From Rubripirellula reticaptiva (GTDB lineage Bacteria > Planctomycetota > Planctomycetia > Pirellulales > Pirellulaceae), in NCBI RefSeq assembly GCF_007860175.1, contig NZ_SJPX01000005.1, positions 620,001 through 684,000 of the forward strand: DNA of 64,000 nucleotides, written 5' to 3'. Positions 44,411 to 53,724 of this stretch are shown one piece after another (within the stretch, counting starts at the first letter, position 1; each line of letters opens with the position of its first letter). Made by a program: the position numbers and the translations under genes. The notes under the pieces are model-generated. The model was not told where the DNA came from, did no database searches, and worked only from the letters and a program-made list of their open reading frames with translations.

Positions 44411-44749
44411 TTGATCGCCTGCCAGTTCAGTGGAACCGCGTGGTAAGTCGATGATGCATGTATCGATTCGCGATTATCGATGGCTGTTGTGTTGGACGGC
44501 GAAGCAGAGCGACCTGCACCACGCAAACACGGACGATGCGTCCTTCCAAAACGCAGAGCCAATCAGGCAGCGCGAGTATTCCGCTGCCTTGCCCGGGTGC
44601 CTGAATTTTGTAACCGGCCAGAGGCAGCCCGCGACTGTAACGATTGAAAAACGGCCAAGTCGACTCAGGAAAGGTTGTACGTTGGGATCTGATAAACTGT
44701 GGGGCCTAATTCGATTGGTCCTCCCATTCCCAACAATAGTGTCTTTCGT
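44411..44749. other. Intergenic region before the alpha/beta hydrolase gene
   Basis: About 340 nt with no supported gene. An element TAAACT around 44694 resembles a -10 box, but no -35 sequence lies at a proper distance. Nothing else stands out. Confidence 0.3.
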
Positions 44750-46027
44750 ATGACTTTCTCTCGATCATCCGGTGTCTTGATCCTATCAATCTGCTGGTGG
44801 ATCCCTTGCGTTCAGGCTGACGACAGGGCGATCCACTCAACGCCAGGAGTCTGGCCGATCGAGCGTCTGAAGTCGGAAGTGCCGGTCTTTCGAATCGAAG
44901 ATCCCGACGCGAAGATTCAGTCGCTGATCTACGAAGGCGAGAACGTCGATGGCCAAGCGACGGAAGTGTTTTCCTTTTACGCATCGCCGAGAACGCTGGG
45001 CATTGGCAACGAGGGCGACACGTATCCCGGCATCGTGCTGATTCACGGTGGTGGTGGCACCGCGTTCGCCGATTGGGTTGGGATGTGGGCGAACCGTGGC
45101 TATGCCGCGATCGCGATGGACCTCGGTGGTCGACGACCTCCCCAGCCCGAATACGATGAATCAGGAAAACTGAAACCCTACGCGGGACACAAACAAGGAA
45201 CTCGCGTACGGCTTGCCAAAGGCGGCCCCGCCGATGGACACCCGGAAAAATTCGACTGCATCGGGGGAAGGATCGATGACGACTGGCCGTACCACGCGGC
45301 GGCCAACGTGATGCGGGCACATACACTGATCCGCAGTTTCCCCGATGTGGATGCCGACCGTACTGCCGTGACCGGGATCAGCTGGGGCGGGTACACGACC
45401 TGCCTGGCCGCTTCGCTGGATGATCGATTCAAAGCCGCGGTGCCGGTCTACGGATGTGGATTTCTGCACGAAGGCGAATCGGTCCAAAAACCTTCCATCG
45501 ACCGTCTTGGTGATCGCCGTGACGCCTGGGTTGCCGCATACGACCCCGGAAGTCACCTCCACCAATGCACGGTCCCCACACTATGGGTCAACGGCACGCA
45601 CGATAAGCATTATGTGCTGGACAGTTACGCCAAGTCCTACGCCAAGGTGCAGGGGCCGCGGATGATGCGAATCGAACCGCGAATGCCACACGGCCATCAA
45701 GCGGGCTGGAACCCGCCAGAAATCCAGATATTCGTGGACTCGATTTTGAAGAACACACCGCCGCTGGCATCCGTTGGCCCGTTGCAGGTCAGCGACAGTG
45801 GCACCGTCACCGTGCCGTTCCAGTCCGACACCAAGATCGTTCAATCCGCATTGCATTTCACGACCGAAACGGGCCTGCGATCCCAGCGGAAATGGCAATC
45901 CGTCGACTGTGTGATCTCGGCTGAAAAAGTCGAAGCGATGGGACTTCCGCGGGAAGCCAACACGTGGTTGGTGACATTGACGGACGAACGCGGTGCATTG
46001 GTCTCCACCGAAGTCGGATTCCGCTAA
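44750..46027 (+). CDS. Exported alpha/beta hydrolase (dienelactone hydrolase/acetyl xylan esterase-like)
   Basis: A 425-residue protein from ATG 44750 with a signal peptide (MTFSRSSGVLILSICWWIPC, then VQADD). The hydrolase fold has GIVLIHGGGGTAFADW as oxyanion region, TGISWGGYTTCLAASLDDRF with nucleophile Ser in G-I-S-W-G, a late Asp in VNGTHDKHYVLDSY and His in EPRMPHGHQAGW. A C-terminal beta-rich domain of about 85 residues (LQVSDSGTVTVPFQ) follows. It likely hydrolyses esters of periplasmic or extracellular glycans. Two in-frame ATGs exist; the one at 44699 would add 17 residues without signal character. Confidence 0.85.
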   Translation: MTFSRSSGVLILSICWWIPCVQADDRAIHSTPGVWPIERLKSEVPVFRIEDPDAKIQSLIYEGENVDGQATEVFSFYASPRTLGIGNEGDTYPGIVLIHGGGGTAFADWVGMWANRGYAAIAMDLGGRRPPQPEYDESGKLKPYAGHKQGTRVRLAKGGPADGHPEKFDCIGGRIDDDWPYHAAANVMRAHTLIRSFPDVDADRTAVTGISWGGYTTCLAASLDDRFKAAVPVYGCGFLHEGESVQKPSIDRLGDRRDAWVAAYDPGSHLHQCTVPTLWVNGTHDKHYVLDSYAKSYAKVQGPRMMRIEPRMPHGHQAGWNPPEIQIFVDSILKNTPPLASVGPLQVSDSGTVTVPFQSDTKIVQSALHFTTETGLRSQRKWQSVDCVISAEKVEAMGLPREANTWLVTLTDERGALVSTEVGFR

Positions 46028-46034
46028 ACGCGCT

Positions 46035-46097
46035 GCCAGGTGCCAGGTGCCGCCCAGACTATCCCCGGCAGGTACCGACCATTCGCCGCCAGGTGCC
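46035..46097. repeat. Short degenerate repeat GCCAGGTGCC, three copies
   Basis: Exact copies at 46035-46044, 46042-46051 (sharing GCC) and 46088-46097, with a diverged copy (GGCAGGTACC) at 46069. It is located immediately after the hydrolase stop. The unit is close to a palindrome. Confidence 0.55.
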
Positions 46098-46256
46098 GAA
46101 CATGCCATGGACTTGCCCCGTTCGAGTTTCAAGCTTTTGTTTTCCGTTTAGACTGGGGGCCATCTATGTTCGACGGTCCCTGCTACGCCCGACTTGGCAG
46201 CACAAATCGTTGCTGGTTTCCTGCTGACACGCTTCCCCCGTTTGCTTGAATCGCGG

Positions 46257-47837
46257 ATGCCTGACTTTCAAGATCGCACAAAACCAAAGTGGAGCTTCCT
46301 ACAGCGACATGGATTGCTGTTCGTTTGCACATCGCCGTTGATTGCCAATGCGATCGGCAGTCTGTTCAACGTGCTCTACAACCGCAACCAGATCTTCCCG
46401 CTTTTGTCGGATGCCCAGCGGGTCCGGTTCGACGACTGCGTATTGTGGTTCAACGTGCTGATCTATCCGATTGCCGTGTTGTGCTTTGTGCTGCCTTTGT
46501 TGTGGGTGCGACCGGTGTACCGTGATCTGTTGGCGGGAAAGCCGGTTGCGACCGAGCTACACCAAAAAGTTCAGCGTGTCGTCGTCAACTTGCCTTGGTG
46601 GTTCCTGCTGGTTGCGTCACTCGGATGGCTCAGTTGCATTCCGGTCTTCATCACCTCGTTGTACGTTTTGCCAGAACCTTTGCAGGGCATCGTCATCGCT
46701 CACTTGATCACATCGTTTCTGATCGCAGCGATGATTGCGGTGACGCATAGTTTCTTTGCCGTTGAATTGGCGATCCAGCACGCGGTGTTTCCTGTCGTTT
46801 TTTATTCCGAAGATCAGACGATCCAAACGATGCCCGCCAGTGTGCCGGGAATCATTCCATTGAACATCACTTTGCGAGGCGCTTTGTGGACAGTGTCTTC
46901 GGTGGTCAGCCCCATCATTTCACTCGTCTTGATCCTGCTGTTGCCGGATGACGAAAACTTGGCACCCCGGTTTGCCGTCGCGGTCGGCTTGGTTGCGATT
47001 GCGTTTGGGTTTGCCACCAGTTGGATGCTTGGCAAATTGGTCGTCAGACCGGTGCAGCAATTACGACGTGCCGCTGCGGAAGTCGCCGCGGGTAACTTGG
47101 ACACACATATTCACTTGCTCTGTGCCGACGAATTCGGGCACCTGATCAACAGTTTCAACTCGATGGTCGAAGGCCTGCGACAACGCGAGCATTTGCAGCA
47201 AACCTTTGGCCGACACGTTGGTCAAGAAGCCGCTCGGCAAATCATCAGCCAAGGCGATCAGCTGACCGGCCGCGAACAAGTCATCACCGTGATGTTCGTC
47301 GATGTACGAAATTTCACGCAGTATTCGTCGGAACATTCGCCCAGCGAAGTTGTTTCAGCGCTGAACGTATTTTTTCGCGAAGCCGTTGAATGCGTGGAGT
47401 CGAACGGCGGGATGGTCAACAAGTTTTTAGGTGACGGATTCATGGCAATCTTTGGTGTCGGCGCAAATACGGAACGACATGCACAAAACGCTGTCGATTC
47501 GGCACTTGCGCTACGGAAGTGCGTCCAGCAGTCCACATCGCTTTTTCGAGACGCTGGCTGGGACGACTTGCAAATCGGCATCGGCGTCAACACGGGTCCT
47601 GCTGTCGTCGGCAGTATCGGTTCCCCCAAACGCCAGGAGTACACCGCGATCGGCGACACCGTCAACGTAGCCGCGCGAGTGGAGGCAGCCACCAAGCAGG
47701 CAGGCCACAATCTGCTGATCACGGAATCGACAAAGTCTGCTTTAGTCGATCCGTCCGCCTGGATCCGCCTGCCTCCCCAACGCGTCAAAGGGAAAGACAC
47801 ACCGCTCCAACTCTTTGCCGCTCAGAGTGGTTCATGA
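46257..47837 (+). CDS. Membrane adenylate/guanylate cyclase with HAMP domain
   Basis: A 526-residue protein from the ATG 46257 (MPDFQDRTKPK); a TTG at 46194 is an upstream option. About six transmembrane helices occupy residues 20-260, followed by a HAMP linker (KLVVRPVQQLRRAAAEVAAGNL then DEFGHLINSFNSMVEGL) and a class III cyclase domain. Both metal-binding aspartates are present (VMFVDVRNFTQYS and NKFLGDGFMAIFG), as is YTAIGDTVNVAARVEAATKQ. It probably makes cAMP in response to a membrane-sensed signal. There is no adjacent cAMP receptor protein. Confidence 0.92.
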   Translation: MPDFQDRTKPKWSFLQRHGLLFVCTSPLIANAIGSLFNVLYNRNQIFPLLSDAQRVRFDDCVLWFNVLIYPIAVLCFVLPLLWVRPVYRDLLAGKPVATELHQKVQRVVVNLPWWFLLVASLGWLSCIPVFITSLYVLPEPLQGIVIAHLITSFLIAAMIAVTHSFFAVELAIQHAVFPVVFYSEDQTIQTMPASVPGIIPLNITLRGALWTVSSVVSPIISLVLILLLPDDENLAPRFAVAVGLVAIAFGFATSWMLGKLVVRPVQQLRRAAAEVAAGNLDTHIHLLCADEFGHLINSFNSMVEGLRQREHLQQTFGRHVGQEAARQIISQGDQLTGREQVITVMFVDVRNFTQYSSEHSPSEVVSALNVFFREAVECVESNGGMVNKFLGDGFMAIFGVGANTERHAQNAVDSALALRKCVQQSTSLFRDAGWDDLQIGIGVNTGPAVVGSIGSPKRQEYTAIGDTVNVAARVEAATKQAGHNLLITESTKSALVDPSAWIRLPPQRVKGKDTPLQLFAAQSGS

Positions 47838-47905
47838 TGAACAGAATCATTCCCTCGCAGAAACCGCGAGCGCAAAATGAGTTTCAAAATGACACTCAGC
47901 CGTCG

Positions 47906-49360
47906 TTATGCCATCAGCCCGTCGATCGCTTTGCCGTGAACGTCGGTCAGGCGAAAATCGCGACCGGCGTGGTGGTAGGTTAGTCGTTCGTGATCGAATC
48001 CTAACAGACGCATGATGGTGGCTTGGATATCGTGAACGTGCACGGGATTTTCGGTGATATTGAATCCAAACTCATCCGTCGCACCGTACGTGATGCCCGG
48101 TTTGGCACCGCCGCCCGCCATCCACATCGTGAACGCCTGCGGATGGTGATCTCGGCCCGCTTTGCGCCCTAGCGCCGGGTTGGTTTCGACCATCGGCGTG
48201 CGTCCAAATTCGCCGCCCCAAATCACCAGCGTTTCGTCCAGCAATCCGCACCGTTTCAAGTCCTCGATCAGTGCCGCCGTTGCCTGGACCGTTTCTTTGC
48301 AGCGGCTTTCTGTGCTGCCCTTCACGTTGCTGTGCGCATCCCAGCCGGAATGATAGATATTGATGAATCGAACGCCCCGTTCGACCATCCGCCGTGCCAG
48401 CAAACATGAACGGGCAAACGAAGGCTTTTCAGGATCACATCCATAGGCGTCCATCGTTGCCTTCGTTTCGCCTCGAAAGTCAACCAGCTCGGGTGCAGAC
48501 GTCTGTAGCCGGGCCGCCATCTCGTACGCCGCCATCCGAGTCGCAATCTCGGGGTCACTAACTCGGTCCAAGCGTTGTCGGTTCAGCCGATTGATCAAGT
48601 CGAACGTATCCTGTTGCAACTCGCTACCAAACTTATCGGGCGTTGCCACATTCAGAATCGGCTCGCGGCCGTTTCGAAATTGCACGCCGGTATAAACCGT
48701 CGGCATGAACCCACTGGACCACAAGGACGTGCCGCCGCTAATCCCAGCACCGGTGCTCATGACGACAAACGCGGGAAGGTCTTGCGATTCGCTTCCCAAG
48801 CCATACAGAGCCCATGAACCAATACTGGGCCTACCGGGCTGAGAAAATCCGGTATTGAAGAAGATTTGTGCCGGAGCGTGATTGAATTGGTCCGTCGTGC
48901 ACGAGCGGATGAAACAAATTTCATCGGCGACCCGCCCCAATTCTTTCATCGGCTCACCCAGCACCGCACCGGATTGGCCGTAGGTGTCAAATTTGAACTG
49001 AGGCCCCAGCACAGCGGCATCCGGTTGAATGAACGCATAACGTTGATCGCCGATCACGGACGCCGGCAACGGCTTGCCTTCCAGTTTCGAAAGCGTGGGT
49101 TTGGGGTCAAACAATTCAAGCTGGCTAGGCGCACCGGCCATGAAGAGGTGGATCACTGCTTTGGCTCGCGGTGCATAGTGCGGCGTCTTCGGCGCGAGCG
49201 GATTGCGAGAATTGTCAGAAACCGCCGCGGCCCCCGCTCGCCCGTTCATCGACTGAGCCAACAACCCCGCGGCGGCGACTTTTCCAAGTCCGACGCCGCA
49301 TTGATTCAGAAAGTACCGCCGCGAATTCGACGTCGCTGGGTTTCGATTTTCGAACATCAT
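47906..49360 (-). CDS. DUF1501 domain protein with Tat signal (copy 1)
   Basis: A 484-residue protein starting with two adjacent ATGs (49360, 49357). The Tat signal reads NSRRYFLNQCGVGLGKVAAAG. The mature part is a DUF1501 domain with KAVIHLFMAGAPSQLELFDPKP, KLEGKPLPAS, and VIWGGEFGRTP near the end, of the alkaline-phosphatase-like superfold. The family is typical of planctomycetes and is nearly always found next to a PSD1 cytochrome; the biochemical role is not established. It follows that gene by 16 nt, so the two form an operon. Confidence 0.93.
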   Translation of the reverse strand: MMFENRNPATSNSRRYFLNQCGVGLGKVAAAGLLAQSMNGRAGAAAVSDNSRNPLAPKTPHYAPRAKAVIHLFMAGAPSQLELFDPKPTLSKLEGKPLPASVIGDQRYAFIQPDAAVLGPQFKFDTYGQSGAVLGEPMKELGRVADEICFIRSCTTDQFNHAPAQIFFNTGFSQPGRPSIGSWALYGLGSESQDLPAFVVMSTGAGISGGTSLWSSGFMPTVYTGVQFRNGREPILNVATPDKFGSELQQDTFDLINRLNRQRLDRVSDPEIATRMAAYEMAARLQTSAPELVDFRGETKATMDAYGCDPEKPSFARSCLLARRMVERGVRFINIYHSGWDAHSNVKGSTESRCKETVQATAALIEDLKRCGLLDETLVIWGGEFGRTPMVETNPALGRKAGRDHHPQAFTMWMAGGGAKPGITYGATDEFGFNITENPVHVHDIQATIMRLLGFDHERLTYHHAGRDFRLTDVHGKAIDGLMA

Positions 49361-49376
49361 TCTTGCTTTCGTCGAT

Positions 49377-52229
49377 TCAGTTTTTCGTGATCGCTTCGTC
49401 GATACACAGCATCACGCGTGCTGTGGCCGTCCAATCGCCATGCTTAGTTTGAAACGTGGCAATCCATTCGCGTTCGGTCTCGGTCGGCCTACGCGTCATC
49501 AGCCAGCGAAAGCCTTCGTCGATCTTTTCGTTGACGTCACCGTCGACCGCCGCCATGCGATCGCCGTATGCACCTGCGATTTCCACAAACATCGGATCGT
49601 TCATCAATGTCAACGCTTGCAGCGGAGTGTTTGACACGTCCCGTCGCGCCACACAGGCCTCACCCGACCCGGCATCGAACGTCGTGAACATTTCAAACGG
49701 CGCCGTTCGTTTTTGATAGGTGTAGACGCTGCGACGATAGCGATCATCGCCTTCGCTGGCCTGCCAAGTCGATTTGCTGTAGTTCGCGGAAACCGCACCG
49801 ACGGGCTGTGGTGGCCGCACGGGTGGACCATACATCTTGTCACTTAGCAACCCCGATGCCGCGAGCGACGCGTCGCGAATGATCTCGGCTTCCAAGCGGT
49901 TGCGCGGGAATCGCCCAAGCAGCCGATCAACACCGGCTCCGGCATCTGCTGAAGGCACGGCGGACGACTGCTTATAAGTCGCACTCGTCACAATCAGCCG
50001 ATGCGACGACTTGATCGACCAGCCTGTTTCCATCAACTCGACCGCTAAATGGTCCAGCAGTTCAGGGTGACTCGGCATTTCGCCTTGCATTCCAAAATCA
50101 TCCAGCGTCGCAACCAACCCGGTACCAAAGAACGCCGCCCACTGGCGATTTGCCACGACGCGAGCCGTTAGCGGATTCTCGCGGCTGACTAACCACCGTG
50201 CAAACGCCAATCGGTCACTCGGCATCGGCTGATCGCTGTCCCACAGTGCGTCGGGCAATCGTGCCGGCACCGATTCGATCGGCTGAGTATATTCACCACG
50301 ATGGTGTAGATAAGTTTCTCGAGCGTGTCCGGCCGGCCGCTCTTTTAGAATCAGCGTCATCGGCCCAACGTCCGGCTCACTCAGCTTACGAATCTTGTCG
50401 GCGTACTCTTTCAGCTCCGGTGCATGCATCAGAAACTCTCGACGAACAACCGGATTATCAGCGGGATTATCACCTGCAAGCAACGTTGCCAACTCGGGCG
50501 ACTGAACCACCGCCGTTTTGATCAACGCATTATCGGTCGCACTGATGCGAAACTTTCCGAGCGAACTGGCATAGTGTCGCCCAAAGTGCATGCGCAAAGT
50601 GAACGCAGTCCCCGCGTCGATCGGTGTCTTCAATCGAAAGATCGCGACATGCGACTTCCCCGCACCTGCCGAGTCGACGGACCAGCCGGTTTGAATGTCG
50701 CCGTCGGTCGCCAACTTAGCCGACACTTCGTTCTTTCCAAACGTGTTCTTTGCAAAGCTTTCGAACGCGTCCGTGATTTCGATCGCCCCATCATTCTCCG
50801 TCGACAGTTCGAACTCCGTCAAATAGAAGTCGCCCTTCACCCCTTCGTAATACGTCGACCCTGGTCCACCGGCTGGCAAACGGGGATCGGCAAGAGCTTC
50901 CAAACGAATCGTGTGGATGGGGAAGTCAGCTGCTGCGAACTTGACCGTATAGATGTCATGCTTCGACGTGTCGCCACCCGCGATGATGGCTCCATCGTCT
51001 TCGAGCGTCAGGTACGGCACATTCGCTGATAATTCGGTCGGAACCATCGTCGCCCAGTCGGCTAACCCGCTGCGCTGATTTTCGATCCACGACGCGAAAG
51101 CAGTGTCCAGGTCTGTCGATGATTTCTGCAACGCGGGCCAGTGGTTTGCCAATTCGCTTTGCAATTGGTCCGCTTGATCGAGGTTCAATTCTCGATCCGG
51201 ATCGGCGGTTTCAAGTGGCAAAAAGAAATCGGGTTCGTCGGCGTTATTCAGATACGCCATCATGCCGAAATAATCGTGATGGGTGATCGGGTCGTACTTG
51301 TGCGTATGACACTGGGCACATCCGGTCGTTAACCCCAACCAGGTTGTGCCGGTCGTCGCCACCCGATCGGTCATTGCATGGTAACGAAATTCAAGCGGGT
51401 CGATGCCGCCTTCTTCGTTCAACATCGTGTTGCGATGAAACCCGGTTGCGACCAATTGACCGGCGGTTGGATCGGGCAACATATCACCGGCCAGTTGCTG
51501 GACCGTGAATTGATCAAACGGCATGTCATCGTTGATCGAGCGGATCACCCAGTCACGGTAGGGCCAAATGCTGCGGTCTCGATCCTTTTCATAACCGTTG
51601 GTGTCCGCATAACGAGCCAGATCGAGCCAACGTCGTGCCCAGCGTTCGCCGTAACGAGGCGACGCAAGCAGGTCATCCACGATTTTTGCGTACGCGGCAG
51701 GCGAAGAGTCGGCTGCAAATGCGTCGGCGACATCAGCCGGCGGTGGAAGTCCGATCAAGTCTAAGTACACGCGACGAACGAGCGTCAACGGATCAGCCGG
51801 TTCGGATCGCTTGCGTCCGGCCGCCTTCAATTTGGCGTCAACAAAATGGTCAATCGGATGCAAGCCCGCCGGAACCGGCGAGCGAACCGGTGGAACGAAC
51901 GACCAATGCTGTTCATAGGGCAAACCCTCTTCGACCCAGCGCCGCAGCACCAGTCGTTTGGCGTCATCGAGCGGCTTGTTCACCGCCGGCGGCGGCATCA
52001 TCTCGTCAGGGTCGGTCGAAGCAATTCGACGAAGGACTTCGTCCGCATCTGCTCCATCCGGCAAATCCAGTCTCAGCCCGGCTTCGCGACTTCCTTCGTC
52101 AGGCCCATGGCACGAAAAACAATGCTTCGACAGCAACGGACGAACGTCACGGTTGTAAGACACCCGATCACCGGCGTCCGCTTGACTGCATAAAAAGAAC
52201 AGGACGAATAAGACGATAAAAATGCGCAT
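49377..52229 (-). CDS. PSCyt1-DUF1549-DUF1553 (PSD1) cytochrome, copy 1, with discoidin-like insert
   Basis: A 950-residue secreted protein: signal peptide MRIFIVLFVLFFLCSQADA, then a single-haem cytochrome domain with HCFSCHGPDEG (C-x-x-C-H), DUF1549 (starting near FVDAKLKAAGRKRSEPADP, with YGERWARRWLDLARYADT) and DUF1553 at the C-terminus (AFARWLVSRENPLTARV to LMNDPMFVEIAG). An inserted region of about 190 residues before DUF1553 (KFAAADFPIHTIRLEAL through the DAGTAFTLRMHF segment) resembles a carbohydrate-binding beta-sandwich, absent from copy 2. It is probably a periplasmic or surface redox/binding protein. The ATG 52229 is 47 nt after the DUF1501 stop of copy 2. Confidence 0.93.
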   Translation of the reverse strand: MRIFIVLFVLFFLCSQADAGDRVSYNRDVRPLLSKHCFSCHGPDEGSREAGLRLDLPDGADADEVLRRIASTDPDEMMPPPAVNKPLDDAKRLVLRRWVEEGLPYEQHWSFVPPVRSPVPAGLHPIDHFVDAKLKAAGRKRSEPADPLTLVRRVYLDLIGLPPPADVADAFAADSSPAAYAKIVDDLLASPRYGERWARRWLDLARYADTNGYEKDRDRSIWPYRDWVIRSINDDMPFDQFTVQQLAGDMLPDPTAGQLVATGFHRNTMLNEEGGIDPLEFRYHAMTDRVATTGTTWLGLTTGCAQCHTHKYDPITHHDYFGMMAYLNNADEPDFFLPLETADPDRELNLDQADQLQSELANHWPALQKSSTDLDTAFASWIENQRSGLADWATMVPTELSANVPYLTLEDDGAIIAGGDTSKHDIYTVKFAAADFPIHTIRLEALADPRLPAGGPGSTYYEGVKGDFYLTEFELSTENDGAIEITDAFESFAKNTFGKNEVSAKLATDGDIQTGWSVDSAGAGKSHVAIFRLKTPIDAGTAFTLRMHFGRHYASSLGKFRISATDNALIKTAVVQSPELATLLAGDNPADNPVVRREFLMHAPELKEYADKIRKLSEPDVGPMTLILKERPAGHARETYLHHRGEYTQPIESVPARLPDALWDSDQPMPSDRLAFARWLVSRENPLTARVVANRQWAAFFGTGLVATLDDFGMQGEMPSHPELLDHLAVELMETGWSIKSSHRLIVTSATYKQSSAVPSADAGAGVDRLLGRFPRNRLEAEIIRDASLAASGLLSDKMYGPPVRPPQPVGAVSANYSKSTWQASEGDDRYRRSVYTYQKRTAPFEMFTTFDAGSGEACVARRDVSNTPLQALTLMNDPMFVEIAGAYGDRMAAVDGDVNEKIDEGFRWLMTRRPTETEREWIATFQTKHGDWTATARVMLCIDEAITKN

Positions 52230-52275
52230 GAAGCAAACTAGCCGAGGCGTTGCGAGGTTCGTGAATCGGCGACGA

Positions 52276-53724
52276 TCACGCCAGAATATCGTGAATCACG
52301 TGTGTCTCTTTGACGCCCGTTAACTTCTCGTCCAGCCCTAAAAAGGGAAACGTCAGTTTGTTATGGTCGATTCCCAACTGGTGCAGGATCGTGGCATTGA
52401 AGTCGCGAACGTGAACTGGGTTTTCAACAATATTGTAACTGAATTCGTCCGTCTGGCCGTACGAGATTCCTGGCTTGATCCCACCGCCCGCCATCCACGC
52501 GGTGAAACAACGAGGATGGTGATCGCGGCCATAATCCGTGGTCGTCAATTTGCCTTGGCAATAGGTCGTCCGACCAAATTCACCCGCGAAAACCACCAAC
52601 GTATCGTCAAGTAGACCATTCTGTTTCAGATCGGTCAGCAAGCCTGCGATCGGCTGATCCACATCCATCGCTTGCCCGCGGATCTTCGCTGGCAGTCCCT
52701 TGTGATGGTCCCAACCACGATGGAACAGTTGCACGAATCGCACGTCACGCTCAACCATCCGGCGAGCCAACAAACAGTTACGTGCAAACGAACCGCTCTT
52801 GCCGACTTCGGGGCCATACAGATCCAGCACGCTTTGCGGTTCATCCGAAACGTCCGCCAACTCGGGAACCGACATTTGCATCCGAAACGCCATCTCTTGT
52901 TGAGCGATGGTCGTCATAATTTCCGGGTCACCGACTTGATGCAGATGTTCCTGGTTCAACTTCGTGACCAAGTCCAACATTTTGCCTCGATTGGTCCGAT
53001 CCACGCCCGCCGGATTGGACAAAAACAAAACGGGATCACCCGACGGCTGAAATGCGACGCCTTGATGCTTCGTAGGCAAGAAACCCGAACCCCACAACCG
53101 ACTGTACAGCGCCTGAATGTTGGCTTGGTCGCCCGACCAAAATGCCGAACTTAGAACGACAAAGTCCGGCAGGTTTTCGTTGATCCGCCCAAGTCCATAA
53201 CTAAGCCACGCGCCCAGCGAAGCCTTGCCTGGGATTTCCGATCCGGTGCAAATCAACGTCTTGCCTGGGTCGTGATTGATCGCATCGGTATGCATCGACT
53301 TGATCAAACAGATATCGTCGATCTTGGTCGCCAGGTGCGGCAACACTTCGCTTAGGTAAGTGCCATTTTCGCCGTGCTGCGAAAACTTGAACATCGACGG
53401 AGCGATGCGTTGCTCTTTGCCTCGCGTCATCGCCGTCACGCGTTGCCCGTTGCTGACCGACGGCGGCAACGGTTCTTGGAACAGATCTGTCAGACCTGGC
53501 TTATAGTCGAACAAATCCAACTGACTTGGTGCACCAGCCATGAACAAAAAGATCACCCGCTTCGCTTTCGCCGGATGATGCAAACCGTCCATCGCTCCAG
53601 CCGCGGGTGCATTCTTGCCGGCGGCCAACGATCCAAGGATCGATCCCAACACGGGCGTCCCCAGTCCGGCGGCGGCAAGCCCTTCGGCGGTGCTGCGCAG
53701 AAATTCGCGACGTCCATTATTCAT
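52276..53724 (-). CDS. DUF1501 domain protein with Tat-like signal (copy 2)
   Basis: A 482-residue DUF1501 protein. The N-terminus MNNGRREFLRSTAEGLAAAG is a twin-arginine signal, then KRVIFLFMAGAPSQLDLFDYK, and the C-terminal VVFAGEFGRTTYCQGK is the shared family block with copy 1 (overall clearly related, not identical). AGGG nine nt before the ATG gives a ribosome-binding site. Its start overlaps the stop of the PSD1 gene by eight nt, showing translational coupling. The residue pattern after LHQLGIDHNKLTF differs from copy 1. Confidence 0.93.
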   Translation of the reverse strand: MNNGRREFLRSTAEGLAAAGLGTPVLGSILGSLAAGKNAPAAGAMDGLHHPAKAKRVIFLFMAGAPSQLDLFDYKPGLTDLFQEPLPPSVSNGQRVTAMTRGKEQRIAPSMFKFSQHGENGTYLSEVLPHLATKIDDICLIKSMHTDAINHDPGKTLICTGSEIPGKASLGAWLSYGLGRINENLPDFVVLSSAFWSGDQANIQALYSRLWGSGFLPTKHQGVAFQPSGDPVLFLSNPAGVDRTNRGKMLDLVTKLNQEHLHQVGDPEIMTTIAQQEMAFRMQMSVPELADVSDEPQSVLDLYGPEVGKSGSFARNCLLARRMVERDVRFVQLFHRGWDHHKGLPAKIRGQAMDVDQPIAGLLTDLKQNGLLDDTLVVFAGEFGRTTYCQGKLTTTDYGRDHHPRCFTAWMAGGGIKPGISYGQTDEFSYNIVENPVHVRDFNATILHQLGIDHNKLTFPFLGLDEKLTGVKETHVIHDILA